From: Clytia hemisphaerica
Taxonomy: Eukaryota > Cnidaria > Hydrozoa > Leptothecata > Clytiidae
NCBI GenBank assembly: GCA_902728285.1
Contig: CACVBU010001102.1
Location: forward strand, 1,630,335 to 1,694,334
Length of the DNA: 64,000 nt
Direction of reading: 5' to 3'
Shown here in pieces: positions 11,465-26,400 of the stretch. Positions within the stretch are counted from its first letter, which is position 1, and every line of letters starts with the position of its first letter. The position numbers were made by a program, and so were the translations under genes. The notes under the pieces were generated by a model. It was not told where the DNA came from, ran no database searches, and was given only the letters and a program-made list of their open reading frames with translations.

Positions 11465-14151
11465 TATCATGTTCAAACATCTTAAAAATTCTCTTTAAAT
11501 GAAAGAAAAAAAATGGCAATGTTTACATTTCTCCAACCTTTCACAGTTCTAAAGTGAACATTTTTACCTACCGCCTCTACGGTGGAGATGGCGAGACTGT
11601 TAAAAAGTGTATTGCGCAATCCTGGAATCCAACCGCAAACGTTAAGAAATAGCCTAAAGCCCAGACCCACAAAGGTATGCTTGGAGAGATTAAAGCGTTT
11701 GTGATGTCCGATGTGTGCTTAGGGAATGAAGCCATGACTCTCTGCTTTTTTTAGGTGCTTAATATATTTGTTTTTAGTACTGTATGGACTACACCGGAAC
11801 ATTTTCTGTGTGCAAAGTGGATGTTGTTTATAGAAGAAAAGGATAGGTAAAGAAAATTGATTTTTCTGACTCAAAATGAAACACATCTCGAATTACAGTC
11901 GGTCGGAGGATACGAACCAAACTATCCATTGGGCCTGGCCTGCTAATGATTAATTGAGTCTCATAATCGATATGTAATCAAGACTATTTTAAAATCTTGA
12001 GTATCGATTGATCATTGGTTGGATTCGACTTTGCACCGAGTAGGCTTTTTGATTGAAACATGAAAAAAATCCGTAGTGGAACACATGCAAGTGTCTAGTA
12101 CGAAGAAGAACAAATTAGTTGCAAAAGGATGGAGCGTTTGTCGTCACTTGCGCGGCAAGTTACACACTCGTTATTTGTTAATATCATCGGACGATAGGCA
12201 GTTAGATGGCGGGCCTTCTCTAATTCTCCAATCGACATCCGGTCATTTTGAATGAAAAAAAAAGGTAAAAAGGGTGCGTATTAGTGAAAGTTATCGTGAC
12301 ATGTTATGACAGAAAGTATGATTGATAAACTTGGTGGAGCTATCAAAATAAATTTGTTGTCAAAGAGATTTAGCAGTACTGTAAGTGAAAATACAGGCCA
12401 GATATCAACAATCCCATGTTTTGACCATAATCGTCCCAAGTCAGAGCAGTTGATGGTATATAGCCAGTAAAACAAGATAAATTATCAAAATTCTATAGTT
12501 GTTTTGGCAAACGCGACAGTCTTTTGAATAACTATTTACTCCACAGCAGTTACCTAGAGACAAGATAATTCATCATGTTTTTATTGGCTGAGGGAAAGTA
12601 ATGTATGTGGAGTAATTAGTTATTCAAAAGACTATCACATTCTCCCAAACTACTATAGGTAAAAGTTATCAATCGTATTGAGTGGGAGAGTTTGGTTATT
12701 TAACAGGACAGCTTTTGCCTATAGTGCAGTTTAAATGTGCCAAAAGTCATTAAAATTGTGCACAAAGGCGTACAAGCACGAGACTTTGCACAAATTTGTA
12801 GTTCAGGGGTTAAAATGGATTTAAATATGAGACCCAAAAAATTGGCACCTGTTTGTGTATTTTACAGACCAGAACAGGTTCCCAGGCTAAAATGAATTTT
12901 TTTTCTCCAAAGTATGTCATGTTACATACCGTTGGAAAGCATTTTTCATTCTCGTTTAGAAAAACATATACAACCTATATTTGAAAATGAACCCAATAAA
13001 AGTTATTGTGGAAGGCTTTTTGAAAAATGACGTAACTGCTGACGTCAGCAAAAATTCAAGGACCACCCAAAAAAGTTTATTTCTATTAAATTAAATTTTT
13101 ACACAATTAGACTGTACTACTAAGATTCAAATAATTTATCCCATTTTTGCTGGCTGAGGTAAGTAATGCATGTTGTAGTAATTTGTTAATCAAAGGACTG
13201 TCATATTCTTCTAGACCTATAGGCTTATTTAAAAATTTAACGTGCATGTAACAATAAACCGACTAGACTCTCCTACTCAATAATATATGATCAATAATTC
13301 TTCAATAGACCTTTTTTTGAGGCAGCCATGTTGAATAATTATGTACTCCAGCATAAAAACAATGATACAGCCATGCATAATTACTGTATCGTGCATATTT
13401 TAAAAATGAATGAACGTCACCCTTATGGAAAGATATAAAGGTGAGGGAAGATGAATTTCCTCAAATTCTGCAAAATTTATGCAAAATTAGCATATTTTCT
13501 ACCATAAAAAAATTGGCCACGAGACAAAAAAGAAAATGTCAGTTTTTTATGGATTCGTGACATTGACATATTTGTGACTTCTAATCTATTGGTTGGTATC
13601 AAATCACAACTCATTTTAAATTATTCTTAGTTTTGAGGCTTTTACTTATAAAAGTGGTTCTGTTTTTTTTTTGGGGACCGCTTCATTTTTTATCTGATCA
13701 ATTTTTGCGAGATTGTTTTTCACAAACTTTCAAAAAGTTTACGGCCTGGATATAATATTGGGGGTTTGTAGGGGTTTGAAATACCCTTTCCTGTAAAAGT
13801 ACACTCCCCCTCCCTCCAAATATAGGCTTAGTGTTATTGCTGAATCAAGAAAATATTATATCCTTGAAGAATTTGTAGTTTTTCAAAATCATAATTTTGA
13901 TGCAGACAACTCATTTCAAAATGTTTAAAAACACTTTTTTGCTAAAATTGTCATCTTCAAGGCTTCTTTAGCTAGTTTCAAATAAATCTATCAAGCATAT
14001 TCACGCATCTGTATTTCAAAAAAAGTTTATTTGAATATAATGGGTTAACATTCAGATTTAAAACCTAACCCTCTCATTCTTGCAAAGGAAAATAATATCA
14101 TTCTCAACTTTTCATTAACCAGATCCATCGAATGCACATAGCGCTGTGGTG
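11465..14151. other. 5' flank of the VWA gene with fold-back repeats
   Basis: No supported coding exon. A palindromic element lies at about 12492-12658, with arms holding GTCTTTTGAATAACTA. The left half of a TAGACC-type fold-back is at 13306-13405. An acceptor-like AACCAG/AT at 14122 just before the VWA start suggests that an untranslated exon lies upstream, but I cannot place it. Confidence 0.45.
12492..12658. repeat. Palindromic element
   Basis: The complementary arms CTATAGTTGTTTTGG and CCAAACTACTATAG enclose complementary AGTCTTTTGAATAACTA blocks. The central part is unpaired. No coding content. Confidence 0.65.
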
Positions 14152-14443
14152 ATGTCAGAAAACAATGCTCATGCTCCACCACACGATCAATCCAATGCTG
14201 CGGCTGCACCAGTTGTCCAAGAATTAACCTTATCTTGTGAATCTGAATATAAGGATTATAAATACAACGAGAAAGTTGATATCTGGTCACTGATCTCTTT
14301 GAAAGCTCCAGCTGAACCAGAAGATGAAAATGAAGAGAAAAGACCACCTGTTGATTTAGTTGCTGTTATTGATAAATCTGGATCTATGACTGGACAAAAA
14401 TTAAATCCTGTCAAAAAGACTTTGGAATTTGTCTTGACACAAT
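14152..14443 (+). CDS. VWA gene exon 1: start and MIDAS DxSxS
   Basis: Starts with MSENNAHAPP and contains VDLVAVIDKSGSMTG, the first MIDAS motif. The frame stays open upstream only to an acceptor-like AG at 14122, so this ATG is the simplest start. It ends in phase 1 at the donor T/GTAAGT. Confidence 0.85.
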
Positions 14444-17400
14444 GTAAGTAATCATTGCTTTTAAACAGAATACAAAAAATGTTCTAGTTATAGGAAAACA
14501 CTATGATAAAAAACTTTTCATATTAATCCTTTTTACTCTTTTTGCATCATGCTTTCACATCAATTTGGTATGTTATGAAAAAAGACCTTTTACTTTACTT
14601 AACATATTTATTCTGGTTGAAATGCCCGTCTGTAACTAAACACAACCAGGTCATGTTATGTTTTATGTTTTAAGCCTCATTCATCATATCATTTTAGTAA
14701 AAGATAAAGATCGATTATCAGTTGTAACGTATGATACCCAAGTTTATTTGGATTTTCCATTACGTAAAATGGACAAAGATGGAAAGGAATTTGCTGCAAA
14801 AAAAGTTGAAGCTATACGTGATGGGTCAACAACGAATCTTTCTGGGGGTTTGTTAAAAGGTTTATGTCAAATGATCGAGCGTAAAGAGAAAAATGAAGTA
14901 GCATCTGTACTTTTGTTTACCGATGGGTTGGCAAATGCAGGTAGGAATAACAGCTCCTTTGTTTTTATCTATTTTAGAGTATTTACAATGATTGTGCTTC
15001 AGGAGCTCAATTCAAGGTTGTGGGTTTTAATCCCATCAATATTTTATATCTTAATCTGGAAACGGAAAAGGGATATCGATGAAATAGGACCAGCAATTTT
15101 TTTTAATTTTAACAATAGTTCGAATAATTTAATACTCATCTTCAGTTCTAAATACAATTAAAAGCATTCAAAAAGAACAATATTAATAGGGATAAGGGAT
15201 ATGTTCGATCAATCCCATTTCTTTTGAAAGCAATACTTTCAGCCAATAGCTTTGAAATATAATAATCCACATTTTTGGCTGATTTTTTCAGATTCTCCAA
15301 GAAAATTAGCATGAACTATATTCCAGCTCCAAGGCGAATCCGAAAATTTTTTTCTTGATTATCCAACAAAATCAGTTTAAACTTGCTTTGAACTCTGAGG
15401 CAAGATTTTCTGACCTTTTTGTATTTAAAATATGTTATCTTCTTATGTTGTTATCATAGGTATCACAAATGCTGAAGGGATCGTAGCTGCAATGAAAGAT
15501 CCTACACGATTCAGTGGTGTTGCTCCACAACCTCAATTACAATTTCAACAAAATATTCTACCACAACAACCAGCACCACATCAAGGCTGGTTAAGGAATG
15601 TTTTTGGTGGAAGAGGCAACCAGAATGCGGCGCCACAACCGCAAATGCAAGTGCAACAAATGGTTAGTTTTTCTACCAATATCAGTCTCGAGACCGTCAA
15701 ATTAGCCATTTTTTGTACTACCTCGTAAAGTGTCTAAAATAAAAGCTTTTTTATAATTTATATGATCTGCCCGTGGCAAACGGTAGTCCTTGACCCAATA
15801 AGCCTAAAAATGGTATATTATCAGGGGCACTGACCTTTATATAACCCTGGACCAAGCAATATCTGCCATCTTTGATCGGAGTTTTTTTAGAATTGGTACC
15901 CAAGGAGAAGCCATTGCAATGCTAAAAATTAACGTCTAACGCCGCTACATCATCAAAAGAATTTGAGGAAAAGTAGACCTAGCGCTCTCGATGCATTTAC
16001 ACCGCTATCGAGTAGTGCCGACATTAGGGTACCAATTTCAAAAAACTCCGATCAAAGATTTTGCTTGGCTGGGATTGAGAAGCTTTGTCCAGGGTATATA
16101 AAGGTCAGTGATCAGGGGTAGTCAAAGCAAATTTTTCAGAAAATGAGTAAGAATACAAATCAAACCTTGCCCTGACGCGAAAGTTCGAAGTGCTAATAAA
16201 CAAATGTGTTTAGGACCATTCGGCTATAGTGTATAAAGGTGTACAAAGGCATTGGCCAGCCTGATTAGAAATCTAATTGATTGCTCATTGCTTGATTCTA
16301 AGCAACTAACGAGAGGAGTCAAGAGTTTAGTGGATTGAATCAGGAGACTGATTTGTGCCCTCCTTTACTTTATGTGGCATCCGATATGAAGGTCATAATA
16401 TTTGAGAAAAAAGGGAAATTCCCACGAAATCTTACAAACGATTTGGAAGCGCTCTAATTTAGGTTGGAAGGGTAGAGTTTTAACTTAAGATCTGAGGATA
16501 CAGAAGATCAAAAATGGTCCAAAAGGGCTCAGAATATAGCCTAGAAGTCTATAAACCCCTCCCGATTTTAATTTGCTAAGAACGTAGTCTAGTACGCTAG
16601 ACGACTAATTCAGACATAGTAAAAATAAAGCGAAAAGTAATGGAAGAGAACAAATTTAGTCGTCTAGAAAACTTTTTGTAAGCTACAAAAGTTGCATATT
16701 AATATTGGTTTGTTAATGGAGAAAAAATCTAGAAGGCTTGTTCAGAAAAAATGGTTTGTTATGATTTTGTAAATCGATTTGATTGGTTTAGAAAAACAAT
16801 CAAGACGCACATCATTGGTTGAAAGTTTTATTCCGTATTGCTTTTTTCACATATATGGGTATATACGTAAAAAATACTTAACATTTAACATTTCACGTGC
16901 ATCATGGTGGGGTTTACGCGAGTAGCTTTGGCAAAACCTGAAAATCCTCTGTCGTTATATCCAGACGATCCTATAATCTAAAGTGAATGCGTACAAAAGA
17001 AAGGGAAAGAAGCCGCACGGGAAATAAAAAGTCGGGCGGGAGTTTTCTCCGTGCGGGTGGGTTGAAATTTTGAGGGGGCTCAACGTCTTAATTATAATGC
17101 AGCACTTCTGCGACATTCATGTAATACTTTGTCACAACCTCCGCACTGTATTTTTTTCCGTGCGCTAATCTTGACGGGCGATAACATCGTCTAGTTTTAT
17201 CAAACATTCCACTTTCTTTTTGAGCAGGAAGTAGATCCACCAGCATCACTTCCACCAGTCGAATCCTCCCCCGAGAAGAAGAGTACAGATGCCACCGTTT
17301 ATACTTTCGGTTTCGGAGATGACCACGACCCAAACATGTTGACCAAAATCTCGGACGCTGGAAACGGAATGTACTATTATATCGAAAATGAGGATAAGGT

Positions 17401-20400
17401 ATGTAATTTAAAGTTATTCCTTTCGTAATATAGAAGGAGTCTAAAGGAAGCAGGCGTCCTATGCTGACAATGCAAAATGAACAATAGAATTTTTACAAAT
17501 TTTGTACTCGCACGGCGCGTATATACACCCCCTTCTCACAGACCCAGTGGGGGTAAAAATATGGGACCAAAACTTGATGGGGATTGATATTCCCATGTTT
17601 TTTATGGCTGGGGATTTGAATTCCATTGTTTTCGAGCTGGAAAATTCAGTGGCGATGAAAAAATAACACGATAATTTGCAGTGAAGATTTTCTTATCTGA
17701 CTATTTTCAGTGGAGATGAAAATTAGAGTATAATTTTATACTGGGGACGATATTTTGGCCAATTTTTCCAGTGGGGCTGTGAGAAGGGGTGTGCATAATG
17801 ATGGTTTCCTTTTCTGAAGATTTAATTTTCATTTATTTTTTCTTTCTTTCCCAGATTGCCGAATCTTTTGCGCATTGTCTTGGTGGTTTGATGAGTACAG
17901 TTGGTCAAGGAATTCAACTTCACGTCAATTTGGAGCAAGGTGTCACCATCAAGAATGTCCATACGGTCAAACCATTCCAAAAGATTAGTGACCAGAGGTA
18001 AAAAATGTTTTTCTATAAGAACATCCATATATTTTGATGTCTTTGGATGTCCTTCAGTGTTGCAACTTTCCCGTCTGTAGACGGAATCCGTGCAGTTGAG
18101 ATACATGAAGTTCTTCGACTTGCCAGTGACATTGATTTGTGTCAAATGACCATCTAATTTTAACGCTAGTTGCAACTGTAAAAGTTTTTGAGTTTTAAGT
18201 CTAAAAATTTTGCTAGTTTCTTAATTTTGTGAATATTTTTGTGCAATATTTTAAAAAGATTGGGTGTTTGAGACAGTTTTAGAGTACTTTAATCTTTATA
18301 TGAGACGTTTTGTTATATAATTACTCTTTTGTACTTAACTGTAGGCGTGTCATTTTTCTTTTCTTTTTTTTTTGGGAAAGAATTATCCTCAAAGAACGAA
18401 CAGTCGCAATCAAAAGGCTGATGCTGAAGCAACAAAATTTTAAATTCGGTAAAAAATCCCTTAAGGTTACTCTTTATAACAATTTCTTGACTTTTACAAC
18501 CATAAATTCATTATGTTTTATTTTTTCTAGTGTGAAAATTGACATCGGAAGAAAGACGAGATATCGTTCTCGAACTAACATTAGATGCAGTCCCTCAGCC
18601 TTACAGTTCAACTCCACAACTCATTTTGAAAGCACAAGTGGATTATTTCAACGTGTTGACCAACCAACTTGGATCGAAACAATCCGATCTTTCAGTACTC
18701 AGGCCAGGTAAGGAGATAACTTTCAAAGTTTTTAACAATCGGGCTTTTCCAGAAAAAATTGAATATGGGGGTGGAGGATACAACGATTTTCAGTGATTTA
18801 CGGGTTTTACTCCCGGACAAGCATTAGTTGACCCCCCAGACAACCCAAATTACCCCCAGAGAGAGCAAGTTTACCCCCCGGACGAGGCAAATTTTGGTGA
18901 TTTTACGCTACCCCCGGACAATATATCCTCCACGCCCCCATGAACGGACATTCTCTGGAAGAGCCCATTAAAGGTATTATTTTTACATAAGTTTTCCCGT
19001 TTCATGTCAGACACATATTTAATATCAGGACATTGTTTACCTATTGTTATATTGTGCTGATATAAACAAAAAGTGTTTTTCTTTTCCTCTTTCTGACCAA
19101 TCTTGCTCTACATCCGTGTCAATTCGATATCAAAAAGCCTTTTAATTAAAGTTGATGAGTAAGCAAACGATATCACTTATTTAAAAACAAAACCTTTAAC
19201 CTTCTCTTTATAACCAACAAAACTTTTTTTGAACTCTAAAACTTCAAAGTCACATAAAAGTCTCTCTTTTTTAGAGTACCGTTTGAAAAGTCTTCCTGAA
19301 AACCTTTACAAATTAAGTGGTCAGGGGTTATGACCTTAAGCATCCATAATGATGAAATAAGCTTTTCAGAACAAGTATACAGGTTCAGTCACTTTTCGGT
19401 CGGGGTTGTGGATGGCCAAAAGTGGACTTTTTTTATTCTAATAATGCTTAATAACTAACATGCACTATTTGGCAGTAAAAGGCATAAAATCGTGAAAATA
19501 TTGTCTTCTAATAATGTCATTCGCGAAATTAAAGGTTTTGTTTTTAAGTAAGAGTGATATCGTTTGCTTACTCATCAATTTTAATTGCTTTGATTGATTT
19601 TAAGCTTTTTCGCATTGGATTGACACGGATGTGGAGCAAAATCGGTCAGAAAGAGGAAAATAAAAATATTTTTGCTTATATCAGCATAATATAACAATAG
19701 CAAGACACTGTCCTACGGGAACACTTATGAGAAATAAAACCTTTAAATCCCTGCGAAATCTATTCCCTGGGAAAATTTATCTCATAAAAGTGCACAACCA
19801 CACCCAAACCCAACCTTACTAGGTTGCCTACAGCTCCAAATCCATTTATCCACTTGCCTGATCGAAAAATATATTTGTGTCTTTGGATACTGTGAGAATA
19901 CTTCTATGCTGCGAGAAATGCACCGCCACTACACACGTTTAAAACCACATAGAATAGTTTATACGTAAAACATTGAAAACCTACCATATATACATTCTAT
20001 TTTTTATGATATTCTTTAGAAACGACAGAAGAACACGACGAGGCGCATGCGCACAAAGAAGTTGGTAAACAAAAATATCGACACAAAATGACCAAAGCTA
20101 TGGAAGAAGCTACTAGAGAAGCTGACTCGGGTAACTAAGAAATCTAGTATCTGTGAAATCATTTAAAGCGTCAATATTCATAAGGACAAGCATATCCGTA
20201 TAAAAATAACCCAGTCTGGCAGATGAGATGGAGTTTTTATAAGATACTTTAATAATTTGTCATTTGAAGTAATAACAAGAAGCCTGTTGGCTTGAAGGCC
20301 CAGCGAAAAGTAACGTGTTGATAAAGAGCGTGCAAAACAGCAAATGTATGACCCTGTTGACATGGATCAAAGTGAAGACAGGGAAAATTTTTCCAAAATC

Positions 20401-23400
20401 ACCGCTGTACTTCTCATTGGTTAGACGCTTGAAATTTTATTGAATGGTCTCCTACCAACCGGCGCAGGTTCACCCGGTTGAATACTCTCAGGTACCGTGA
20501 GATTGGGTAACTTGGAGGCTAACATAACATGCATAACATGCATAGCCCTCAAATGAAAGACCTGGCTGGTCACTAAAATACAACTATGCAGCTCCGCTCG
20601 TAGCTCTACTCTACCATTTTTGTTTTGATTTAATTTTGTATTTTAATGACCAGCCAGGTCTTTCATTTGAGGGCTATGCATGTTAGCCTCCACTGATGCA
20701 AGTTACCCAATCTCAGGGGGGGGTGGAATAGACCTTTTTTCAAAGAGGCCACGGGCCACCCTGTTGAATAATTATGTAGTCCAGCAGAAAAACAATGATA
20801 AAACCATTCATAATTATTACAATATGCATGATACAGTAATTATGCATGGCTCTATCATTGTTTTTATGGCTGGACTACATAATTATTCAACAGGACGTCC
20901 TCTTTGAAAAAAGGTCTATAAAAATGTCCTAGGTGGAAAATTTCCATAAATTATGTGCGCCCATAGAAAAATATTTTAAAAAACCCGCGAATATATAGTG
21001 AGTGGGCGCTTTTTAAACAATTAGTTGCACTCACATATTCAGGGAGATATATCCCTGCAGGCATGTTAGTTGGACCAGACAGTAAACCAGAAAAATAATC
21101 TTTAAAAAACTAGACGATAAAATAGTTTACGGTCTGCATATCAAGGCTAATAAAATTCATGAGATTTAATGTGAGTTAACAGTTAATGTGAGTGATGGAT
21201 CCAGAAATGACCATTTTCACTGTTCATTCATTGTAACCATGAAAAATGTTTCAATCTAGTTCAAATTTACCCATGAGCTGCATTTTAGTGTCAATTAACA
21301 GATTCCAGAATCAGTTTATACTTTAAATAATTATGTGAGTCGAGTTTGAAAAATCAAGCCACCGATCGTTTAATGCGACAGATCCAGAAATGACCATTTT
21401 ATTTAATATATGTGTAGAATCATGAAAAAAGTCCCAATCTTGTTCAAATTTACACATGAGCTGCATTTTAGTCTCCATTAACATGATTCCATAATCAGCT
21501 TATTTGAAATAATTCTGTGTCGTGTTTGACAAATCAAGCCACCAATCGTCAAACGAGAGACAGATCCAGAAATAACCATTTTCACGCGTAGCATCATGGA
21601 AAAAGTTCCAATATTGTTCCAATTTACACATGGGCTCCATTTTAGTGTCCATTACCAAATTCCAGAATCAGTTTACTTGAAATAATTATGTGTTGAGTTT
21701 GAAAATCATACCACGTCCCACCACTGCTGACTACCGTTGTTTCTTGTTAACAGCCTGAACAGCGACAGATCCAGAAGTGACTGTTTTCTTATGTAGCATC
21801 AAGAAAAAAGTTCCAATCTTATTCAATTTTACACATCAGCTGCATTTCAGTTTATTTATTTCTATATCAGAAGCCATTATTTCCTAAAAATTTATAAAGT
21901 CCTTTTGAAAACAAGAAACTAAAAATGAAAGTGATTTTAGGTAGAACTTTCACTCATAAAACTTTATGAAAACTTGAGCAAAGACTATAAGGTATGGCAG
22001 AATGTTGAAAAAAGGTTTATAAAGAAAAATAATTACAAAATTTCTTTGGTTTGAAAGTCTCTTGACCACTAAAGCAAAGAAAATGTTCAAGAAAGTATGA
22101 ATCAACCTCCTCGCTTCGACTGCCATCTTGTTTTGTTTTGAAAATTGTTTTGAAGGAGCGCGGAATCAGAAAATATATCTTTTATAGCCAGTATCCGACT
22201 TTAGCAAGCTTTTCCCTCTCCAGACGGCAAAATTAAAAAGTGTGTTACTGGTTTTAGGCGCCGTTTCTACCAAAACGGACAGACAGATACACGGACGGAA
22301 AAGTGCTAATGAAAGGCCCTATTGCTAGCGCTGGGCCAAAAATGACGCTTTCTTAGAAATTAAGTAACAAAATTGCTTTATTGCACGTTAACGACCAGCC
22401 AAATCAAATAAGAGCGTGTAAAAACCCCATCTCGTCCCCGGTCTGGAAGCTTTTTTGTGTCTTTCTATCAATAAGATCTCGAACTTATGATAACTGACTT
22501 TCAGATCAGAGCTTTTATACGGACTATTCATAGATTTATAAAAAAAGTGCTTTTGCTGAAAAGTGTGCCGAGGTTAGGTAGGAAATCTTACCTGAGTCAC
22601 GCGACATTAAAATAGAATTTCAGCGCTTGACCAATCAGCAGCTTCGCGGGTTTTCGAAAACAATAGCAGCAATAGTTTTTGCGATATTCACTTTTTGGAC
22701 CTACCCCGGTGGAGGTCCTATAAATTAACCCGTGTTCGTTAGTTAGTTCGTTCGTTAGTACGTTAGTTACCAACTTTTCTCGAGATTGGCTCATTCAATT
22801 TTTCTGATTTTTTGCACAAAGGTGCATTACTATAAACCCTCGAATGTGACGGAGCCCGATTTTCGAAAAAAAAATATTTCCGGCCGGTAGAACCGGAAAT
22901 GTCCCGAAAAAAGCGGTTTTTTGAGATTTTCTCGAGATTTTATCATTAATTTTTTGCGATTTTTTGCACATGGATGCACATTAGTACTGCCGAAAAGGTG
23001 TCGAAAACCGTTTGCCGAAAAAATTTTTTTTCCGGTCTGTAGAACCGGAAATGTGCCGGAAATCGTCGTTTTTTCACATTTCCGTCACATTTTTTCAACT
23101 TATTTAATTGTTTCTTTACAGAAAAATGTTCTTTATGATGATGCTCAAAACTTAGCATCGTTTGATTTCCAAAAAAATCATCCTTTGAATCCGGAACTCC
23201 TTAAAAATCGCCGGAACAGCCGAAAACCGGCGTAAAACGGTTTTCCTTCATTTTTTCAACTTATACTCGACAGATTTTCATGATTTTTTGCACAATGATG
23301 TAAAATGGCAATGCCCAAAATGTGACAGAGCCCAATTTTCGAAAAAGAAATTTTTCCGGCCGCTAGAACCGGAAATGTCCCGTAAAAAGCGGTTTTTTGA

Positions 23401-26400
23401 GATTTTCTCGAGATTTTCTCGTTAGTTTTTTGCGATTTTTTGCACATAGATGCACATTAGTACTGCCGAAAAGGTGTCGAAAACCGTTTGTCGAAAAAAT
23501 TTTTTTTCCGGTCTGTAGAACCGGAAATGTGCCGGAAATCGTCGTTTTTTCACATTTCCGTCACATTTTTTCAACTTATTTAATTGTTTCTTTACAGAAA
23601 AATGTTCTTTATGATGATGCTCAAAACTTAGCATCGTTTGATTTCCAAAAAAATCATCCTTTGAATCCGGAACTCCTTAAAAATCGCCGGAACAGCCGAA
23701 AACCGGCGTAAAACGGTTTTCCTTCATTTTTACAACTTAGATTTTCATGATTTTTTGCACAATGATGTAAAATGGCAATGCCCAAAATGTGACTCCTCAA
23801 TCTGTGATGAAATAATGAAAACTGAAAACTAAATGTTTTTTTTACTTCAGTTTTAATTTTCTCTGAATGATTGATTAAAGTGTCGATATTATTTTTCTTT
23901 CACCGTTAAACATCGATGCGTTTCTTAATTGCTTTCTCCGTTCCAATAGATATATAAATCGAAATTTAAAATTATACATTACTTCCATTAAATTCTAATT
24001 ATTCGTTTTATAAATAGGTAGGTCCATTAAAGTATTACTTGTTTTTGCTTGGAAGAGCTTAAAGCACGCTTTCTAGCCCTGCGGGCTTTATAAATCTACT
24101 AGCCGGCACCCGGCGTCGCACGCCGGTTTAGCTGTTTGCTGAGCGCATTTAAATTCCTTTGAATGTTGGGAAGGTGGCTTAAACACGATGAAATCAAAAT
24201 TAAAGAGAAGAATTCTCTTCAAAGTTTGACTCTATCCCTCCCGGGTGACGTATCTTTTAACCATATTTTGAAAAAGATTTTTGTGGCAAAAATGATCAGA
24301 AAGCAGAAATAGTGCGTCATTCCCAAATTACACCATACCGGCGACCAGCGACGTCCGAGACTGCTCTGCAATTAGATTTTTTTCTCGCTTCGCTCGCGTT
24401 ATATTTGCCGTAGTTCTTGATGTTTAGGAAAACTTTTATGTCAAGATAAGCGAAGAGTGATATAATAGACATGACACGAGATTCGTCGAAAAAAGGCAGC
24501 GGGGGGGGGGGGGGGGGGTACTTAGGTAAGAGAAGGGTATGGGTATTTGCCGGCCTTAAGGTTGCCTTTTTTGAAACATGACAGTTTGAAAAATCGGAAA
24601 ATCAAACTTTAGTCCCACTAAGAATCGGAAAAATAGGAAAATTTCAACTTTTTGCCCCCAGAACGATAGAAATTTGGTCAAATTAGTTCCAAAAAGTGAA
24701 TTAAAATTCATACAATTTCCCTTGTTTCTTCTCCTCTTTATTCTGCTAAGGGTCCGAGGGACAGGGCCGAAAGTCAGCTCGCAACCATAGTCCCCCCCCG
24801 GAAGGCAGCTAGGACACGCAGACAAAAAAGCGTGATAGCGCAATTTTATGTTGCTTTTTATGAAATAACTTCATCATAACTTCGATGACTTTTCAAATTC
24901 AACAATGACTTAGATTTACAGCAAAATAATTGTCGACATAGATGTTTAAAGGTCGAACAAAGAACGAAGAAAGAAGTTTTTACTTTGAATTTATTTTTAA
25001 TGTTGCTGTTGTTCTAACAAACTTGTCTTGTGATTCTTATGTTTTATTTTATATTTGTTCTTTTCTTTAACAGATACTATTTAAAAGATTTTCTTTTGTT
25101 TTGAAAAGAATTCGAATGTCTCAAATAAAATAAGGTCGTTAATTACATTCGAAAACATAAAACAAAAGAAAAAAAAGAAAAAAAAAGAAAAGAAGTCTAA
25201 TCTATCAATCAAAACAAAGTCTTTATAAAACGGCGCGAATCTGATTCAACACATTTGTGGAGCAAGCAAAAGTCATCTTTTAAAAGAACAAAACATTGCT
25301 TGCGAAAACGAAAGTGACACACAAAAAACAAACCAACAAACACACATACAGGCTATTAATATATAGATGGGACTATTTGTCTATTTCATAGAATTCGTGT
25401 TTTGCGTACATGATTTTTTTCTATGTCACTGTAGAAATCAACTTTTTTATTGTTAAACACTCTTTTGCGAATTGAGATTGTAAGTTTTACAAAGGCAACA
25501 ACAATGGAAAACGTTTCTTGAATTCCCATATCAATTGAATGATGACAAACAATCAATTTTGTCAACTTCAATATATTCATGATATGCACCGCTACAATGT
25601 CTTCAATCTGACACTACATCAAGGCCCCAACAGCTGATTGGTTGCAAGTGACCTATGTCAGAAGACATTGCAATGGTGCTGTCAGAAGACATTTTCATTG
25701 GGGCATACACTGACCTTTATATATCCCTGGACCAAGTTACTCAATGTCGGCCAAGCAAAATATTATGATCGGAGTTTTTTTGAAATTTGTACCCGCGGAG
25801 AGAGCGCTAGATCTAGTTTCGATTGTACACTAATGATGTAGCGCCGTTTGTCGTTAGGCAAAGTTTCAAACAATACAATAGCTTCTTTGCGGGTCTACCA
25901 ACTTTCAAGAAAACTTGGATCAAAGATGGCGGATATAGCTTGGTCCAGGGATATCATGGGCAGTCTAAGTAGCACTTTATTATTTCACATATATCATCGA
26001 TTCATACAGGTAATTTCCAAGGAGCAAAGATGCGATTGCAATCAGAGATGGCTTCTTTGAAAGCCAAATCCTCCAATTCATCAGTGGCAGCTGACGTGGA
26101 TTACTATGCCAATATGTCCAACGATTTGGAAATGATGAGTGACCAGATGTCTAGTGCTTCTGCTTATAGATCTAAAGGAAGCAAGCTACAAAGCAACATG
26201 TACGTTGGTAATTTATGAAAAAAAATCTAAGCCCATTTTTTTAGACCAGTAAACAACAGTCCTGGTAAAAGAACCTTAAGGGCTTGAAAAATGGTGGGAA
26301 TTCAATCTGGCGGATGAAGGTTATTTTTTTACCAAAAAACGCAGTTGAATAGGAAAAACCTGTTTTAAGGCCTGGAATAATTCACATTTTGTGGAATGAA

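Noticed and set aside
14045..14347. Minus-strand open frame opposite VWA exon 1
   Set aside because: Antisense shadow of a well-supported exon.
17822..18175. Minus-strand frame encoding KLDGHLTQINVTGKSKNFMY
   Set aside because: Looks protein-like over a short stretch but runs antisense through VWA exon 5 and has no domain or splice signals I can support.
22921..23711. Two 104-residue open frames as a gene pair
   Set aside because: They come from the tandem 476-bp units in an intron; no domain, and the antisense frames are equally open.
24499..24519. Long G homopolymer as a G-quadruplex regulatory site
   Set aside because: Similar G-runs recur at the ends of one MITE family in the window, so transposon origin explains it.
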